Under the pieces are notes generated by a model that made no database searches, was not told where the DNA came from, and worked only from the letters and a program-made list of their open reading frames with translations. DNA of 64,000 bases, taken from assembly GCF_050632385.1 (NCBI RefSeq), contig NZ_CP192599.1:806001-870000 (forward strand). The letters run 5' to 3'. This document shows positions 17,385 through 34,857 of the stretch, one piece after another. The DNA is from Humitalea sp050632385 (lineage in GTDB: Bacteria; Pseudomonadota; Alphaproteobacteria; Acetobacterales; Acetobacteraceae). Both the position numbers and the translations under genes were made by a program. The stretch's first letter is position 1, and every line of letters begins with the position of its first letter.

Positions 17385-17409
17385 CCGTCCGCCAGGGTAT
17401 GGCGGGCGG
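17385..17409 (+). terminator. Stem-loop after tuf copy 1
   Basis: CCGTCCGCCA/TGGCGGGCGG, 10-bp stem with one G-U pair and a GGGTA loop, 18 bp after the tuf stop. No T tract follows, so it may be an RNA-processing or stability element ahead of tRNA-Trp and not a terminator. Confidence 0.45.
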
Positions 17410-17451
17410 AAACGGGCGCGGCTATAAGGCGCGTCCACTGCGGTGGGGTGA

Positions 17452-17528
17452 AGGGGCGTAGCTCAATTGGCTAGAGCGCCGGTCTCCAAAACCGGAGGTT
17501 GAGAGTTCGAGACCCTCCGCCCCTGCCA
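17452..17528 (+). tRNA. tRNA-Trp (anticodon CCA)
   Basis: Acceptor AGGGGCG/CGCCCCT, D-arm AGCTCAATTGGCTAGAGC, anticodon loop CTCCAAA giving CCA, T-arm GAGAG-TTCGAGA-CCCTC-like, discriminator G as usual for Trp, encoded CCA at 17526-17528. Located between tuf and secE, the standard bacterial order. Confidence 0.97.
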
Positions 17529-17610
17529 ACCCCCGCCGCAGTCCTGTTTCCACCGCGGGTGGCGGGCCCTAAAAGGGCCTTCCGCCCGCGCAGCGTTGAA
17601 GGGGCCGGAA

Positions 17611-17808
17611 TTGGCCAGGTTCGATCCGGTGCAATACGTCCGCGACGTGAAGACCGAGGTGGCGCGAGTCACCTGGCCGTCACGCAAGGAAACCCTCATC
17701 ACGACCGGGCTTGTGCTGGCGCTGTCGGCGTTGGCGGCCGTGTTCTTCCTGGTTGTGGACAAGCTGATCCAGCTCGCCATGAGCCTCCTCTTTGGTTTTG
17801 GAGTCTGA
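17611..17808 (+). CDS. secE: Preprotein translocase subunit SecE
   Basis: 65 aa, short single-span SecE as in most non-enteric bacteria. 'PVQYVRDVKTEVARVTWPSRKET' is the conserved amphipathic helix of SecE, followed by one membrane span (TTGLVLALSALAAVFFLVVDKLI). SecE clamps SecY in the SecYEG channel. TTG at 17611 is chosen: it gives the usual 'MARFDP' N-terminus and follows GAAGGGG; another in-frame TTG lies at 17596. nusG starts 2 bp after the stop. Confidence 0.95.
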   Translation: MARFDPVQYVRDVKTEVARVTWPSRKETLITTGLVLALSALAAVFFLVVDKLIQLAMSLLFGFGV

Positions 17809-17809
17809 G

Positions 17810-18346
17810 ATGGCCGATCTCAAGTGGTACGTCGTGCACGTCTATTCCGGCTTCGAGAAGAAGATTGCGGAGCAGATCAAGCAGCAGGCCGAACAGAAGG
17901 GCCTGGCCGATGCCTTCGGCGACATCCTGGTCCCGACGGAAGAAGTGGTTGAGGTCCGCAAGGGCCAGAAGATCGCCTCCGAGCGCAAGTTCTTCCCCGG
18001 CTACGTGCTGGTGAAGATGGCGATGACCGACGACGCCTGGCACCTGGTCAAGGACACCCCCAAGGTCACCGGCTTCCTCGGCACCAAGAACAAGCCCACC
18101 CCGATCAGCGAGGCCGAAGCCCAGCGGGTGGTCAAGCAGGTCCAGGAAGGCGTGGACAAGCCCAAGCGCCCCTCGATCATCTACGAAGTCGGCGAACAGG
18201 TCCGGGTGGCCGATGGCCCGTTCACCAGCTTCAACGGCACGGTGGAAGAGGTCGACGAGGAACGCTCCCGCCTCAAGGTCAGCGTGTCCATCTTCGGGCG
18301 TTCCACGCCGGTCGAGTTGGAATACGCCCAGGTGGAGAAGCTCTGA
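17810..18346 (+). CDS. nusG: Transcription termination/antitermination factor NusG
   Basis: 178 aa. The N-terminal NGN domain ('KWYVVHVYSGFEKKIAEQI', 'FFPGYVLVKMAMTDDAWHLV', 'VTGFLGTKNKPTPIS') contacts RNA polymerase. The C-terminal KOW domain ('YEVGEQVRVADGPFTSFNGTVEEVDEERSRLKVSV') binds Rho or ribosomal S10. NusG suppresses pausing and couples transcription to translation or to Rho. It directly follows secE. ATG at 17810 gives the typical 'MADLKWYVVH' start. Confidence 0.98.
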   Translation: MADLKWYVVHVYSGFEKKIAEQIKQQAEQKGLADAFGDILVPTEEVVEVRKGQKIASERKFFPGYVLVKMAMTDDAWHLVKDTPKVTGFLGTKNKPTPISEAEAQRVVKQVQEGVDKPKRPSIIYEVGEQVRVADGPFTSFNGTVEEVDEERSRLKVSVSIFGRSTPVELEYAQVEKL

Positions 18347-18522
18347 CCCCTGGGTATGGCTGGGGTGACTCGACAGTCGGGTGAGGGGGGACTATACGCC
18401 CGCCTCCCCTGCGGGCCGGTTTCCGGTCTGCGGTTTATTAACTTGTTCGCAGGAACGCGGGAGGTCGGGGCAACCCGGCCGCATGAACCGCGGGCCTCTG
18501 ACGCAACAGAGGACTTTGGTTA

Positions 18523-18957
18523 ATGGCGAAGAAAATCGTCGGTTACATCAAGCTGCAGATCCCCGCGGCCAAGGCGAATCCCTCGCCGCCGGTCGGCCCG
18601 GCGCTGGGTCAGCGCGGCCTGAACATCATGCAGTTCGTGAAGGAATTCAACGCGGCGACGCAGGGCATGGAGCCCGGCACGCCGACGCCGGTGGTCATCA
18701 CCGCGTTCAGCGACCGTACCTTCACCTTCGTGACCAAGACCCCGCCGAACACCTACTTCCTGAAGAAGGCGGCGAAGATCGAGAAGGGCACGACGACCCC
18801 CGGCAAGGGTGGCCCCGTCGGCCGCGTCACGAAGACGCAGCTTCGCGAGATCGCGGCGATCAAGATGCAGGACATGAACTGCACCGATGTGGAAAGCGCC
18901 GTGTCCATGCTGACGGGCTCCGCCCGTTCCATGGGCATCACCGTGTTGGAGGGCTGA
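18523..18957 (+). CDS. rplK: 50S ribosomal protein L11
   Basis: 144 aa, full length. The N-terminal domain 'KKIVGYIKLQIPAAKANPSPPVGPALGQRG' carries the proline-rich thiostrepton-site helix. The C-terminal RNA-binding domain is complete (KTQLREIAAIKMQDMNCTDVESAVSMLTGSARSMGI). L11 forms the stalk base with 23S rRNA helices 43/44 and contacts elongation factors. The 176-bp gap after nusG may hold a promoter, but I could not pick a convincing one. rplA starts 4 bp later. Confidence 0.98.
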   Translation: MAKKIVGYIKLQIPAAKANPSPPVGPALGQRGLNIMQFVKEFNAATQGMEPGTPTPVVITAFSDRTFTFVTKTPPNTYFLKKAAKIEKGTTTPGKGGPVGRVTKTQLREIAAIKMQDMNCTDVESAVSMLTGSARSMGITVLEG

Positions 18958-18961
18958 TCCG

Positions 18962-19663
18962 ATGGCCAAGCTGAGCAAGAAGCTGACCGCGGCCTATGAG
19001 GCCTTCGATCGCGAGAAGTCCTATGGCCTGGTGGAGGCCGTGAAGCTGGTCCGCGCCAATGCGAAGGCCAAGTTCGACGAGACGGTCGAGATGTCGATGA
19101 ACCTCGGCATCGATCCGCGCCACGCCGACCAGATGGTCCGCGGCGTCGTCGGCCTGCCGAACGGCACCGGCAAGACCGTGCGCGTGGCGGTCTTCGCCCG
19201 TGGCGCCAAGGCCGATGAAGCGACCGCCGCCGGCGCCGACGTGGTTGGGTCCGACGACCTGGCCGCCGCGGTGCAGGAAGGCAAGATCGACTTCGATCGT
19301 TGCATCGCGACCCCGGACATGATGGGCCTCGTTGGTCGCCTGGGTAAGGTCTTGGGCCCGCGCGGCCTGATGCCGAACCCCAAGCTCGGCACCGTGACCA
19401 TGGACGTGAAGGGCGCGATCAACGCCGCCCGAGCCGGCCAGGTCGAGTTCCGCGCCGAGAAGGCCGGGATCATCCATGCCGGCATCGGCAAGGTCTCCTT
19501 CAGCGAAGAGAAGCTGGTCGAGAACGCCCGCGCCCTGGTCGATGCGATCCAGCGCGCCCGCCCGGCGGGTGCCAAGGGCACCTATGTGAAGAAGGCCGCC
19601 GTGTCGTCTTCGATGGGGCCTGGTGTGAAGGTGGACATCGCGTCCCTTTCGGCCAACGGCTGA
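18962..19663 (+). CDS. rplA: 50S ribosomal protein L1
   Basis: 233 aa, standard length. 'VDFDRCIATPDMMGLVGRLG'-type and 'LGPRGLMPNPKLGTVT' segments identify the L1 family; the C-terminal 'GTYVKKAAVSSSMGPGVKVD' is intact. L1 forms the mobile L1 stalk near the E site and in many bacteria represses its own L11-L1 mRNA. Its partner rplK lies directly upstream (4-bp gap). Confidence 0.98.
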   Translation: MAKLSKKLTAAYEAFDREKSYGLVEAVKLVRANAKAKFDETVEMSMNLGIDPRHADQMVRGVVGLPNGTGKTVRVAVFARGAKADEATAAGADVVGSDDLAAAVQEGKIDFDRCIATPDMMGLVGRLGKVLGPRGLMPNPKLGTVTMDVKGAINAARAGQVEFRAEKAGIIHAGIGKVSFSEEKLVENARALVDAIQRARPAGAKGTYVKKAAVSSSMGPGVKVDIASLSANG

Positions 19664-19670
19664 AGAAATT

Positions 19671-19702
19671 CGCCACCCTCCGGGGTGGTGGGCAGGGTGG
19701 CG
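19671..19702 (+). promoter_or_regulatory. Alternative hairpins in the rplA-rplJ leader
   Basis: CGCCACCC (19671-19678) can pair either with the near GGGTGG (19683-19688, 6 bp, TCCG loop) or with the distal GGGTGGCG (19695-19702, 8 bp). The two pairings are mutually exclusive. They lie at the start of the 282-nt rplA-rplJ gap, where many bacteria place the L10-L12 autoregulatory leader. The function here is inferred from position. Confidence 0.4.
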
Positions 19703-19945
19703 GCCATGGTCGCCATCCGAAACCTGTCAGAGACCCGACGTAGCCTTTTCAAGGCTTTAAGGCCGCATGGCGGCGCGACGGGTAGGCGGGGTGCCAGAAC
19801 AGACAGACCGCGGGTTCGCCCGCGCAATGGCTTGGCTTGGTGTCTCGAACTCAGGCAGGCGAACAGGGGTGTCACATCCGTGACGCCCCGGTGTGAACCG
19901 GCCGTGCCCCTTCCATAAGGGTTCGGCCACCGACGGAGACGAGAC

Positions 19946-20482
19946 GTGGATCGTACGGAGAAGCGCGATTTCGTCGCCTCCCTCGCCACGGTGTTCGCAG
20001 AGACGTCGTTCGTGCTGGTTACCCAGAACAATGGGTTGACCGCCACGCACGTGCTGAACCTGCGGCGCCGGATGAAGGCGGCGGGAGCGACGTATAAGGT
20101 CGCGAAGAACCGGCTCGCCATGCTCGCCCTCGACGGCACCCGCTTCCAGGGCATTTCGCCTATGCTGAAGGGTCCGACCGCGCTTGCGTGGTCGCGGGAT
20201 CCGGTGGCCGTGGCGAAGACTGCCGTGGAGTTCGCCAAGACGAACGATAAGTTCGTGATCCTCGGCGGCGCGCTCGGGACCCAGATGCTGAACCCCGATG
20301 GGGTCAAGGCACTGGCCGAGCTGCCGTCGCTGGACGCGCTGCGCGCAGGGTTGCTGGGCATGATCCAGACCCCAGGCACGCGGATCGCGTCGGTGCTTCA
20401 GGCCCCCGGTGGGCAGGTTGCGCGGGTCCTGGCGGCGTATGCCAAGAAGGACGAGAGCAAGGATGAGGCCGAGGCGGCCTGA
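19946..20482 (+). CDS. rplJ: 50S ribosomal protein L10
   Basis: 178 aa. 'DRTEKRDFVASLATVFAETSF' and 'TYKVAKNRLAMLALDGT' are the L10 rRNA-binding part; the Ala/Glu-rich C-terminal helix (VARVLAAYAKKDESKDEAEAA) is where L7/L12 dimers attach. L10 anchors the stalk and, with L12, can bind the leader of its own mRNA. GTG start at 19946 after GGAGACGAGAC. A 282-nt leader precedes the gene. Confidence 0.98.
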   Translation: MDRTEKRDFVASLATVFAETSFVLVTQNNGLTATHVLNLRRRMKAAGATYKVAKNRLAMLALDGTRFQGISPMLKGPTALAWSRDPVAVAKTAVEFAKTNDKFVILGGALGTQMLNPDGVKALAELPSLDALRAGLLGMIQTPGTRIASVLQAPGGQVARVLAAYAKKDESKDEAEAA

Positions 20483-20575
20483 CTATAGGTCGCCAGCCAG
20501 TGTCCCCGCCCCGGGTTGTCCGGGGTCCGGGGTTGTCAAGTCCAATCCAAGCCATTAGATCGAAGGAACACGAAC

Positions 20576-20950
20576 ATGGCCGAACTCGCTAAGCTGGTGG
20601 AGGAACTCTCCGCCCTGACGGTCCTCGAGGCCGCCGAACTGTCGAAGATGCTCGAAGAGAAGTGGGGCGTCTCCGCTGCCGCGCCGGTCGCTGCTGCCGC
20701 AGCCCCCGCCGCCGCCGCTGCTGCCCCGGTTGAGGCGCAGACCGAATTCACGGTGACCCTGGTTGCCGCCGGCGACAAGAAGATCAACGTGATCAAGGAG
20801 ATCCGGACGATCACGGGCCTCGGCCTGAAGGAAGCCAAGGATCTGGTCGAAGGCGCTCCGAAGGTCGTCAAGGAAGCCGTCTCGAAGGATGAGGCCGAGA
20901 AGATCAAGAAGGTGCTGGAAGAGAACGGCGCCAAGGTTGAGGTCAAGTAA
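20576..20950 (+). CDS. rplL: 50S ribosomal protein L7/L12
   Basis: 124 aa. The N-terminal dimerisation helix pair (LAKLVEELSALTVLEAAELSKMLEEKWGVS) is followed by an Ala/Pro hinge and the C-terminal factor-binding domain with 'EIRTITGLGLKEAKDLVEGAPKVVKE'. It is the multicopy stalk protein that recruits translational GTPases. GAAGGA precedes the ATG. A stem-loop follows the stop by 17 nt, before rpoB. Confidence 0.98.
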   Translation: MAELAKLVEELSALTVLEAAELSKMLEEKWGVSAAAPVAAAAAPAAAAAAPVEAQTEFTVTLVAAGDKKINVIKEIRTITGLGLKEAKDLVEGAPKVVKEAVSKDEAEKIKKVLEENGAKVEVK

Positions 20951-20966
20951 CACGGCTCTCGACCGC

Positions 20967-20987
20967 CCGGCGCTGCGACAGCGCCGG
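20967..20987 (+). terminator. Stem-loop between rplL and rpoB (attenuator-like)
   Basis: CCGGCGCTG-CGA-CAGCGCCGG, a perfect 9-bp stem 17 nt after the rplL stop, without an immediate T tract. In many bacteria a partial terminator or RNase site here lowers rpoBC relative to rplJL. A weaker GGCCGGGGAACCGGC hairpin followed by GCGTTTTTTACC lies at about 21015-21053. Confidence 0.5.
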
Positions 20988-21191
20988 GGTTACGACTGAC
21001 GGGAACGGGGGGAGGCCGGGGAACCGGCTTCTTCCCGCGCCTGCGTTTTTTACCCGGGTGACTATGACCGGGGCGTTTCTTCGCCGGGACTTGTCCGGCG
21101 TGTCCTTTCGGGCCGATGGCGGCCTTGGAGGGATTTTACCCCGCCGGCCGGGGAGTTCGGGGCCGGAGCAGATAGGGGCAGCAGGACAGGC

Positions 21192-25385
<4,194 letters not shown>

Positions 25386-25455
25386 CCTTGGCCGAATGAT
25401 TTGGACCCGGGGCCCGCGCGGCCCCGGCTTTCCCCCCTGACGGAAAGGACGCTGC

Positions 25456-29652
<4,197 letters not shown>

Positions 29653-29713
29653 CAAGGCTTTCCGGTCGACGCCCGTAAGGACGGCGGCCGGTTTCAGGTG
29701 GGGGCAACCTCAC

Positions 29714-29742
29714 TTGACTCATCGGATGGGGCACCCTAGAAG
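29714..29742 (+). promoter_or_regulatory. Candidate promoter upstream of rpsL (str operon)
   Basis: TTGACT (-35, 29714-29719), a 17-bp spacer and TAGAAG (-10, 29737-29742). This is a good sigma-70 match in the 289-bp rpoC-rpsL gap. It would give a leader of about 190 nt before rpsL, containing a long stem-loop. Confidence 0.55.
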
Positions 29743-29852
29743 CCGCATCTCACGCCAGGGCAGCCCTCGGTTGCCTCGGTCGGTTTGGTTGACAGTTCTA
29801 CGCCAGCGGCGCCGTCGGGAATTCTCCGACATAGGCCGCAGGCAGGACAGTG

Positions 29853-29888
29853 CCCGCCAGGGAGACGCTCACGCGTTCCTGGGCGGGC
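29853..29888 (+). terminator. Stem-loop plus T-rich tract before rpsL
   Basis: CCCGCCAGG pairs with CCTGGGCGGG (one bulged G) around a 16-nt loop. A T-rich run follows within 29892-29920 (TTCTGTTTGGTTTGGGG...TTTGTTTT). It could end rpoBC transcripts or attenuate the str operon in its leader. Confidence 0.4.
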
Positions 29889-29941
29889 GGTTCTGTTTGG
29901 TTTGGGGCTGTTTGTTTTGACGAAGGTCACGAAGGGGCGTC

Positions 29942-30313
29942 ATGCCGACGATCAACCAGCTCATCGCCAACGGGCGCGAGCCGAAGCCGACGCGGAACAA
30001 GGTTCCGGCCCTTGAAGGGTGCCCGCAGAAGCGCGGCGTCTGCACGCGCGTCTATACGACGACGCCGAAGAAGCCGAACTCCGCGCTCCGTAAGGTCGCC
30101 AAGGTCCGGCTCACCAACGGCTACGAAGTCGTCAGCTATATTCCTGGTGAGGGTCACAACCTCCAGGAACACTCGGTCGTCCTGATCCGCGGTGGTCGCG
30201 TGAAGGACTTGCCGGGCGTGCGTTACCACATCCTGCGCGGCGTTCTGGACACGCAGGGCCTGCCGAAGCGGCGCAAGCGGCGTTCGCTCTATGGCGCCAA
30301 GCGGCCGAAGTGA
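29942..30313 (+). CDS. rpsL: 30S ribosomal protein S12
   Basis: 123 aa, complete. 'PTINQLIANGREP', 'GCPQKRGVCTRVYTTTPKKPNSALRKVAKVRL' and 'YIPGEGHNLQEHSVVLIRGGRVKDLPGVRYH' are conserved. The two lysines whose substitution gives streptomycin resistance (in KKPNSA and RVKDLP) are the wild-type residues. S12 monitors codon-anticodon pairing in the decoding centre. First gene of the str operon, 11 bp before rpsG. Confidence 0.99.
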   Translation: MPTINQLIANGREPKPTRNKVPALEGCPQKRGVCTRVYTTTPKKPNSALRKVAKVRLTNGYEVVSYIPGEGHNLQEHSVVLIRGGRVKDLPGVRYHILRGVLDTQGLPKRRKRRSLYGAKRPK

Positions 30314-30324
30314 GGGGCTGAGAT

Positions 30325-30801
30325 ATGTCGCGTCGTCACCGCGCCGAAAAGCGTGAAGTCCTGCCGGATCCCAAGTTCGGCGATCTCGTCCTTAGCCGTT
30401 TCATGAACGTGCTGATGTACGACGGGAAGAAGAGCACCGCCGAAGGCATCGTCTATGGTGCCATGGAAACGCTGAAGCGCCGTGGCGGCCCTGCCGCCGA
30501 CCCGCTGCGCGTGTTCCACGAAGCGATGGACAACGCCAAGCCGGCCGTCGAGGTGCGTTCGCGCCGCGTCGGTGGTGCGACGTACCAGGTGCCGGTGGAA
30601 GTTCGCCCGGAGCGCCGTCAGGCGCTGGCGATCCGCTGGCTGATCGACGCGGCGCGCAAGCGTGGCGAGAACACGATGATTGAACGCCTCTCCGGCGAGC
30701 TGATGGACGCGGCGAACAACCGCGGCACGGCTGTCAAGAAGCGCGAAGACACGCACCGGATGGCAGAGGCCAACAAGGCCTTCAGCCACTACCGCTGGTA
30801 A
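30325..30801 (+). CDS. rpsG: 30S ribosomal protein S7
   Basis: 158 aa. 'MSRRHRAEKREVLPDPKFGDLVLSRFMN', 'ARRVGGATYQVPVEVRPERRQALAIRWL'-type and 'MAEANKAFSHYRW' identify S7, which organises the 30S head and lines the E-site exit. GGGGCTGAG precedes the ATG. The following gene is tuf and not fusA, which departs from the normal rpsL-rpsG-fusA-tuf order. Confidence 0.98.
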   Translation: MSRRHRAEKREVLPDPKFGDLVLSRFMNVLMYDGKKSTAEGIVYGAMETLKRRGGPAADPLRVFHEAMDNAKPAVEVRSRRVGGATYQVPVEVRPERRQALAIRWLIDAARKRGENTMIERLSGELMDAANNRGTAVKKREDTHRMAEANKAFSHYRW

Positions 30802-30830
30802 CGAAACCCCGATCTGAGGGATAGACGACG

Positions 30831-32018
<1,188 letters not shown>

Positions 32019-32045
32019 GCCGAAAGGACGAACAGGCCTATCGCC

Positions 32046-32354
32046 ATGGACAGCCAGAATATCCGCATTCGCCTCAAGGCGTTCGATCACCGCGTGCTGG
32101 ATGGCAGCACGCGGGAGATCGTCAACACGGCCAAGCGCACCGGTGCGCGGGTTCGCGGGCCGATCCCGCTGCCCACGCAGATCGAACGCTTCACCGTGAA
32201 CCGTTCGCCGCACGTGGACAAGAAAAGCCGCGAGCAGTTCGAGATCCGGACTCATCGCCGGCTTCTCGACATCGTCGACCCCACCCCGCAGACCGTGGAC
32301 GCGCTGATGAAGCTCGACCTGGCCTCCGGCGTGGATGTCGAAATCAAGATCTGA
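32046..32354 (+). CDS. rpsJ: 30S ribosomal protein S10 / NusE
   Basis: 102 aa. 'QNIRIRLKAFDHRVLDGSTREIVNTAKRTGARVRGPIPLPT', 'HVDKKSREQFEIRTHRRLLDI' and 'LMKLDLASGVDVEIKI' are full-length S10. It is a 30S head protein and, as NusE, a partner of NusB and NusG in antitermination. First gene of the S10 operon, directly attached to the str operon here. rplC follows after 10 bp. Confidence 0.98.
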   Translation: MDSQNIRIRLKAFDHRVLDGSTREIVNTAKRTGARVRGPIPLPTQIERFTVNRSPHVDKKSREQFEIRTHRRLLDIVDPTPQTVDALMKLDLASGVDVEIKI

Positions 32355-32364
32355 GGACGACGTC

Positions 32365-33048
32365 ATGGCTATCTATGGCCGGACCGGCCTGGTCGCACGC
32401 AAGCTCGGCATGAGCCGCGTGTTCAACGAGGACGGCTCCACTGTTCCCGTCACTGTGCTGCACGTCGATGACGTGCGCGTAGTCGGGCAGCGCGATGAAG
32501 CGAAGAACAAGTACACGGCTGTGCAGCTCGGCATCGGGCATGCTAAGGCGAAGAACGTTTCCAAGCCGAACAAGGGCGCCTTCGCCAAGCTGGGCGTCGA
32601 AGCCCCGCAGAAGATCGTTGAGTTCCGCGTCGCCACCGACGCCGTGCTCGACATGGGCGCCAAGGTGTCCGGCGCGCACTTCGTGAAGGGCCAGTTCGTC
32701 GATGTCGTCGGCATCACGAAGGGCAAGGGCTTCGCCGGTGCGATGAAGCGCTGGAACTTCTCGGGCCTCGAAGCGTCGCACGGCGTGTCGATCAGCCACC
32801 GTTCGCACGGTTCGACGGGCAACCGCCAGGATCCGGGCAAGACCTTCAAGAACAAGAAGATGGCTGGCCATCTCGGGTCCGAGCGCGTCACGACGCAGAA
32901 CCTGAAGATCGCCGGGCACGACCTTGAAAAGGGCCTGCTGCTGGTGACTGGCGCGGTGCCGGGCGCCAAGGGCGCCTATGTGCTGATCAAGGACGCGGTG
33001 AAGCGCAAGCGGCATGCCGATGCGCCTTATCCGACGGCCGCGGCGTAA
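32365..33048 (+). CDS. rplC: 50S ribosomal protein L3
   Basis: 227 aa. 'TGLVARKLGMSRVFNEDGSTVPVTVL', 'VVGITKGKGFAGAMKRWNFSG' and 'SIGSTGNRQDPGKTFKNKKMAGHLG'-type segments are those of L3, whose loop reaches toward the peptidyl-transferase centre. The ATG at 32365 after GAGGACGAC gives the usual 'MAIYGRTGLV' start; an upstream in-frame ATG overlaps rpsJ and is not needed. Confidence 0.97.
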   Translation: MAIYGRTGLVARKLGMSRVFNEDGSTVPVTVLHVDDVRVVGQRDEAKNKYTAVQLGIGHAKAKNVSKPNKGAFAKLGVEAPQKIVEFRVATDAVLDMGAKVSGAHFVKGQFVDVVGITKGKGFAGAMKRWNFSGLEASHGVSISHRSHGSTGNRQDPGKTFKNKKMAGHLGSERVTTQNLKIAGHDLEKGLLLVTGAVPGAKGAYVLIKDAVKRKRHADAPYPTAAA

Positions 33049-33064
33049 GGGGCGCCTGAAGACA

Positions 33065-33685
33065 ATGCAAGTTCCTGTCATCTCGCTGGACAATGCCGCG
33101 GCGGGGGAGATTGATCTCCCCGCCGAGCTGTTCGGCACCGCCCCCCGCGCCGATATCATGGCGCGCGTCATTCATTGGCAGCTCGCCAAGCGCCGTGCCG
33201 GCACCCACAAGGTGAAGGGCATGGGCGAGGTCAGCGGCACGACCAAGAAGCCCTATCGCCAGAAGGGCACCGGCAATGCACGCCAGGGCTCGCTGCGCGC
33301 GCCGCAGTTCCGCAAGGGCGGCGTCGTGCATGGGCCGGTCGTGCGCGACCATGGCTACAGCCTGAACAAGAAGGTCCGCCGTCTCGGGCTGATCAGCGCG
33401 CTCAGCCAGAAGGCGGCCGAGGGCAAGTTGATCGTCCTGGACACGGCTTCGGCCGACACGGGTGCCAAGACCAGCGCGATGGCCGCCAAGGTCAAGGCCC
33501 TGGGCTGGACGAGCGCCCTGGTGGTTGATGCCGCCGTGGACGAAAGCTTCGGCCGGGTGGTCAGCAACCTGCCCCACGTGCATGTCCTGCCGACGATCGG
33601 CGCGAATGTGTACGACATCCTCAACCATGATGTCCTCGCGGTGACCCGCGCCGGCATCGAGGCCCTGAAGGAGCGGCTCTCGTGA
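33065..33685 (+). CDS. rplD: 50S ribosomal protein L4
   Basis: 206 aa. The tunnel-lining loop 'GTTKKPYRQKGTGNARQGSLRAPQFRKGG' is complete, so no macrolide-type change is visible. The core 'ALSQKAAEGKLIVLD' and 'HVLPTIGANVYDILNHDVLAVTR' is typical. L4 binds 23S domain I and, in enterics, regulates the S10 operon. ATG at 33065 gives the standard length. The stop overlaps the GTG start of rplW (GTGA). Confidence 0.97.
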   Translation: MQVPVISLDNAAAGEIDLPAELFGTAPRADIMARVIHWQLAKRRAGTHKVKGMGEVSGTTKKPYRQKGTGNARQGSLRAPQFRKGGVVHGPVVRDHGYSLNKKVRRLGLISALSQKAAEGKLIVLDTASADTGAKTSAMAAKVKALGWTSALVVDAAVDESFGRVVSNLPHVHVLPTIGANVYDILNHDVLAVTRAGIEALKERLS

Positions 33686-34014
33686 GCGAGACGCAGATCA
33701 AGGCATCCAAGGTCACCATCACGCGCGAGCGGATGTACCAGACCATCTTGGCGCCGCTGGTGACCGAAAAGGCGACGTTGCTGTCCGAACAGGGGCAGAT
33801 CGTCTTCCGCGTGCCGCTCGAGGCTTCCAAGCCCGAGATCAAGGCCGCGGTCGAAGGCCTGTTCGGCGTCACGGTGCTGGCCGTGAACACCATTGTGGTG
33901 AAGGGAAAATCCAAGCGGTTCAAGGGCCGGCCAGGCCAGCGATCCGATTGGAAGAAGGCGATGATCCGGCTTGAAGCCGGTCAGAGCATCGACCTGACGA
34001 CGGGGCTTGCGTGA
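33682..34014 (+). CDS. rplW: 50S ribosomal protein L23
   Basis: 110 aa, about ten residues longer than usual because of an N-terminal lead (MSETQIKASKVTITRERM). Then 'YQTILAPLVTEKATLLSEQGQIVFRV' and 'VLAVNTIVVKGKSKRFKGRPGQRSDWKKAMIRL' follow. L23 lies at the tunnel exit and docks trigger factor and SRP. GTG start, overlapping the rplD stop, suggests coupled translation. A start at Met18 is an alternative. Confidence 0.96.
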   Translation: MSETQIKASKVTITRERMYQTILAPLVTEKATLLSEQGQIVFRVPLEASKPEIKAAVEGLFGVTVLAVNTIVVKGKSKRFKGRPGQRSDWKKAMIRLEAGQSIDLTTGLA

Positions 34015-34018
34015 CACC

Positions 34019-34852
34019 ATGGCACTGAAAAGTTTCAAACCGGTCACGCCGTCCCTTCGCGGGACCGTGCTGATCGACCGGTCCGAATTGTGGAAGGGCA
34101 AGCCCGTCAAGGGTTTGACCGTTGGCTTGCACTCGTCGGGCGGGCGTAACAACCACGGCCGGATCACCGTGCGGTTCCGTGGGGGTGGACACAAGCAGTC
34201 CTACCGCATCGTGGACTTCAAGCGGCGCAAGTTCGACGTGCCGGGCGTGGTGGAGCGGATCGAATACGATCCCAACCGCACGGCCTTCATCGCGCTGCTG
34301 AAGTACGAGGATGGCGAGCTCGCCTACATCATCGCGCCGCAGCGCCTGAAGGTTGGCGACCAGGTCATCTCGGGCGCCAAGGCTGACATCAAGCCTGGCA
34401 ACGCGATGCCGATGGGTGCGATCCCGGTCGGGACGATCATCCACAACATCGAGATGAAGCCCGGCGCCGGCGCGAAGATGGCGCGCTCCGCTGGTACTTT
34501 CGCCCAGCTCGTGGGCAAGGACAGCGGCTACGTGCAGGTCAAGCTGCAGTCGGGCGAAGTCCGCCTGCTGCGTGGCGAATGCATGGCGAGCATCGGTGCG
34601 GTGTCCAACCCGGACAACCAGAACCAGGAACTCGGCAAGGCCGGTCGTAGCCGTTGGCTCGGTCGCAAGCCGCATCAGCGTGGTGTTGTCATGAACCCGG
34701 TCGATCACCCGCATGGTGGTGGTGAAGGTCGCACGAGCGGTGGCCGTCATCCCGTCACGCCGTGGGGCAAGCCGACGAAGGGCTACAAGACGCGCAACAA
34801 CAAGCGCACGGACAGCCTGATTGTCCGCCGTGCCAACGTGAAGAAGGGCTGA
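34019..34852 (+). CDS. rplB: 50S ribosomal protein L2
   Basis: 277 aa. 'SSGGRNNHGRITVRFRGGGHKQSYRIVDFKR', 'IEYDPNRTAFIALLKYEDGE' and the functionally important C-terminal 'GVVMNPVDHPHGGGEGRTSGGRHPVTPWGKPTKG' (with the conserved His of HPHGGGEG) are intact. L2 is needed for subunit joining and peptidyl-transferase assembly. ATG 34019 is preferred over an in-frame ATG at 34007 that overlaps rplW. Confidence 0.98.
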   Translation: MALKSFKPVTPSLRGTVLIDRSELWKGKPVKGLTVGLHSSGGRNNHGRITVRFRGGGHKQSYRIVDFKRRKFDVPGVVERIEYDPNRTAFIALLKYEDGELAYIIAPQRLKVGDQVISGAKADIKPGNAMPMGAIPVGTIIHNIEMKPGAGAKMARSAGTFAQLVGKDSGYVQVKLQSGEVRLLRGECMASIGAVSNPDNQNQELGKAGRSRWLGRKPHQRGVVMNPVDHPHGGGEGRTSGGRHPVTPWGKPTKGYKTRNNKRTDSLIVRRANVKKG

Positions 34853-34857
34853 TCGCC

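Noticed and set aside
29789..29794. TTGACA in the rpoC-rpsL gap as a second promoter
   Set aside because: No -10-like hexamer within the normal spacer range; the TTGACT/TAGAAG pair upstream is better.
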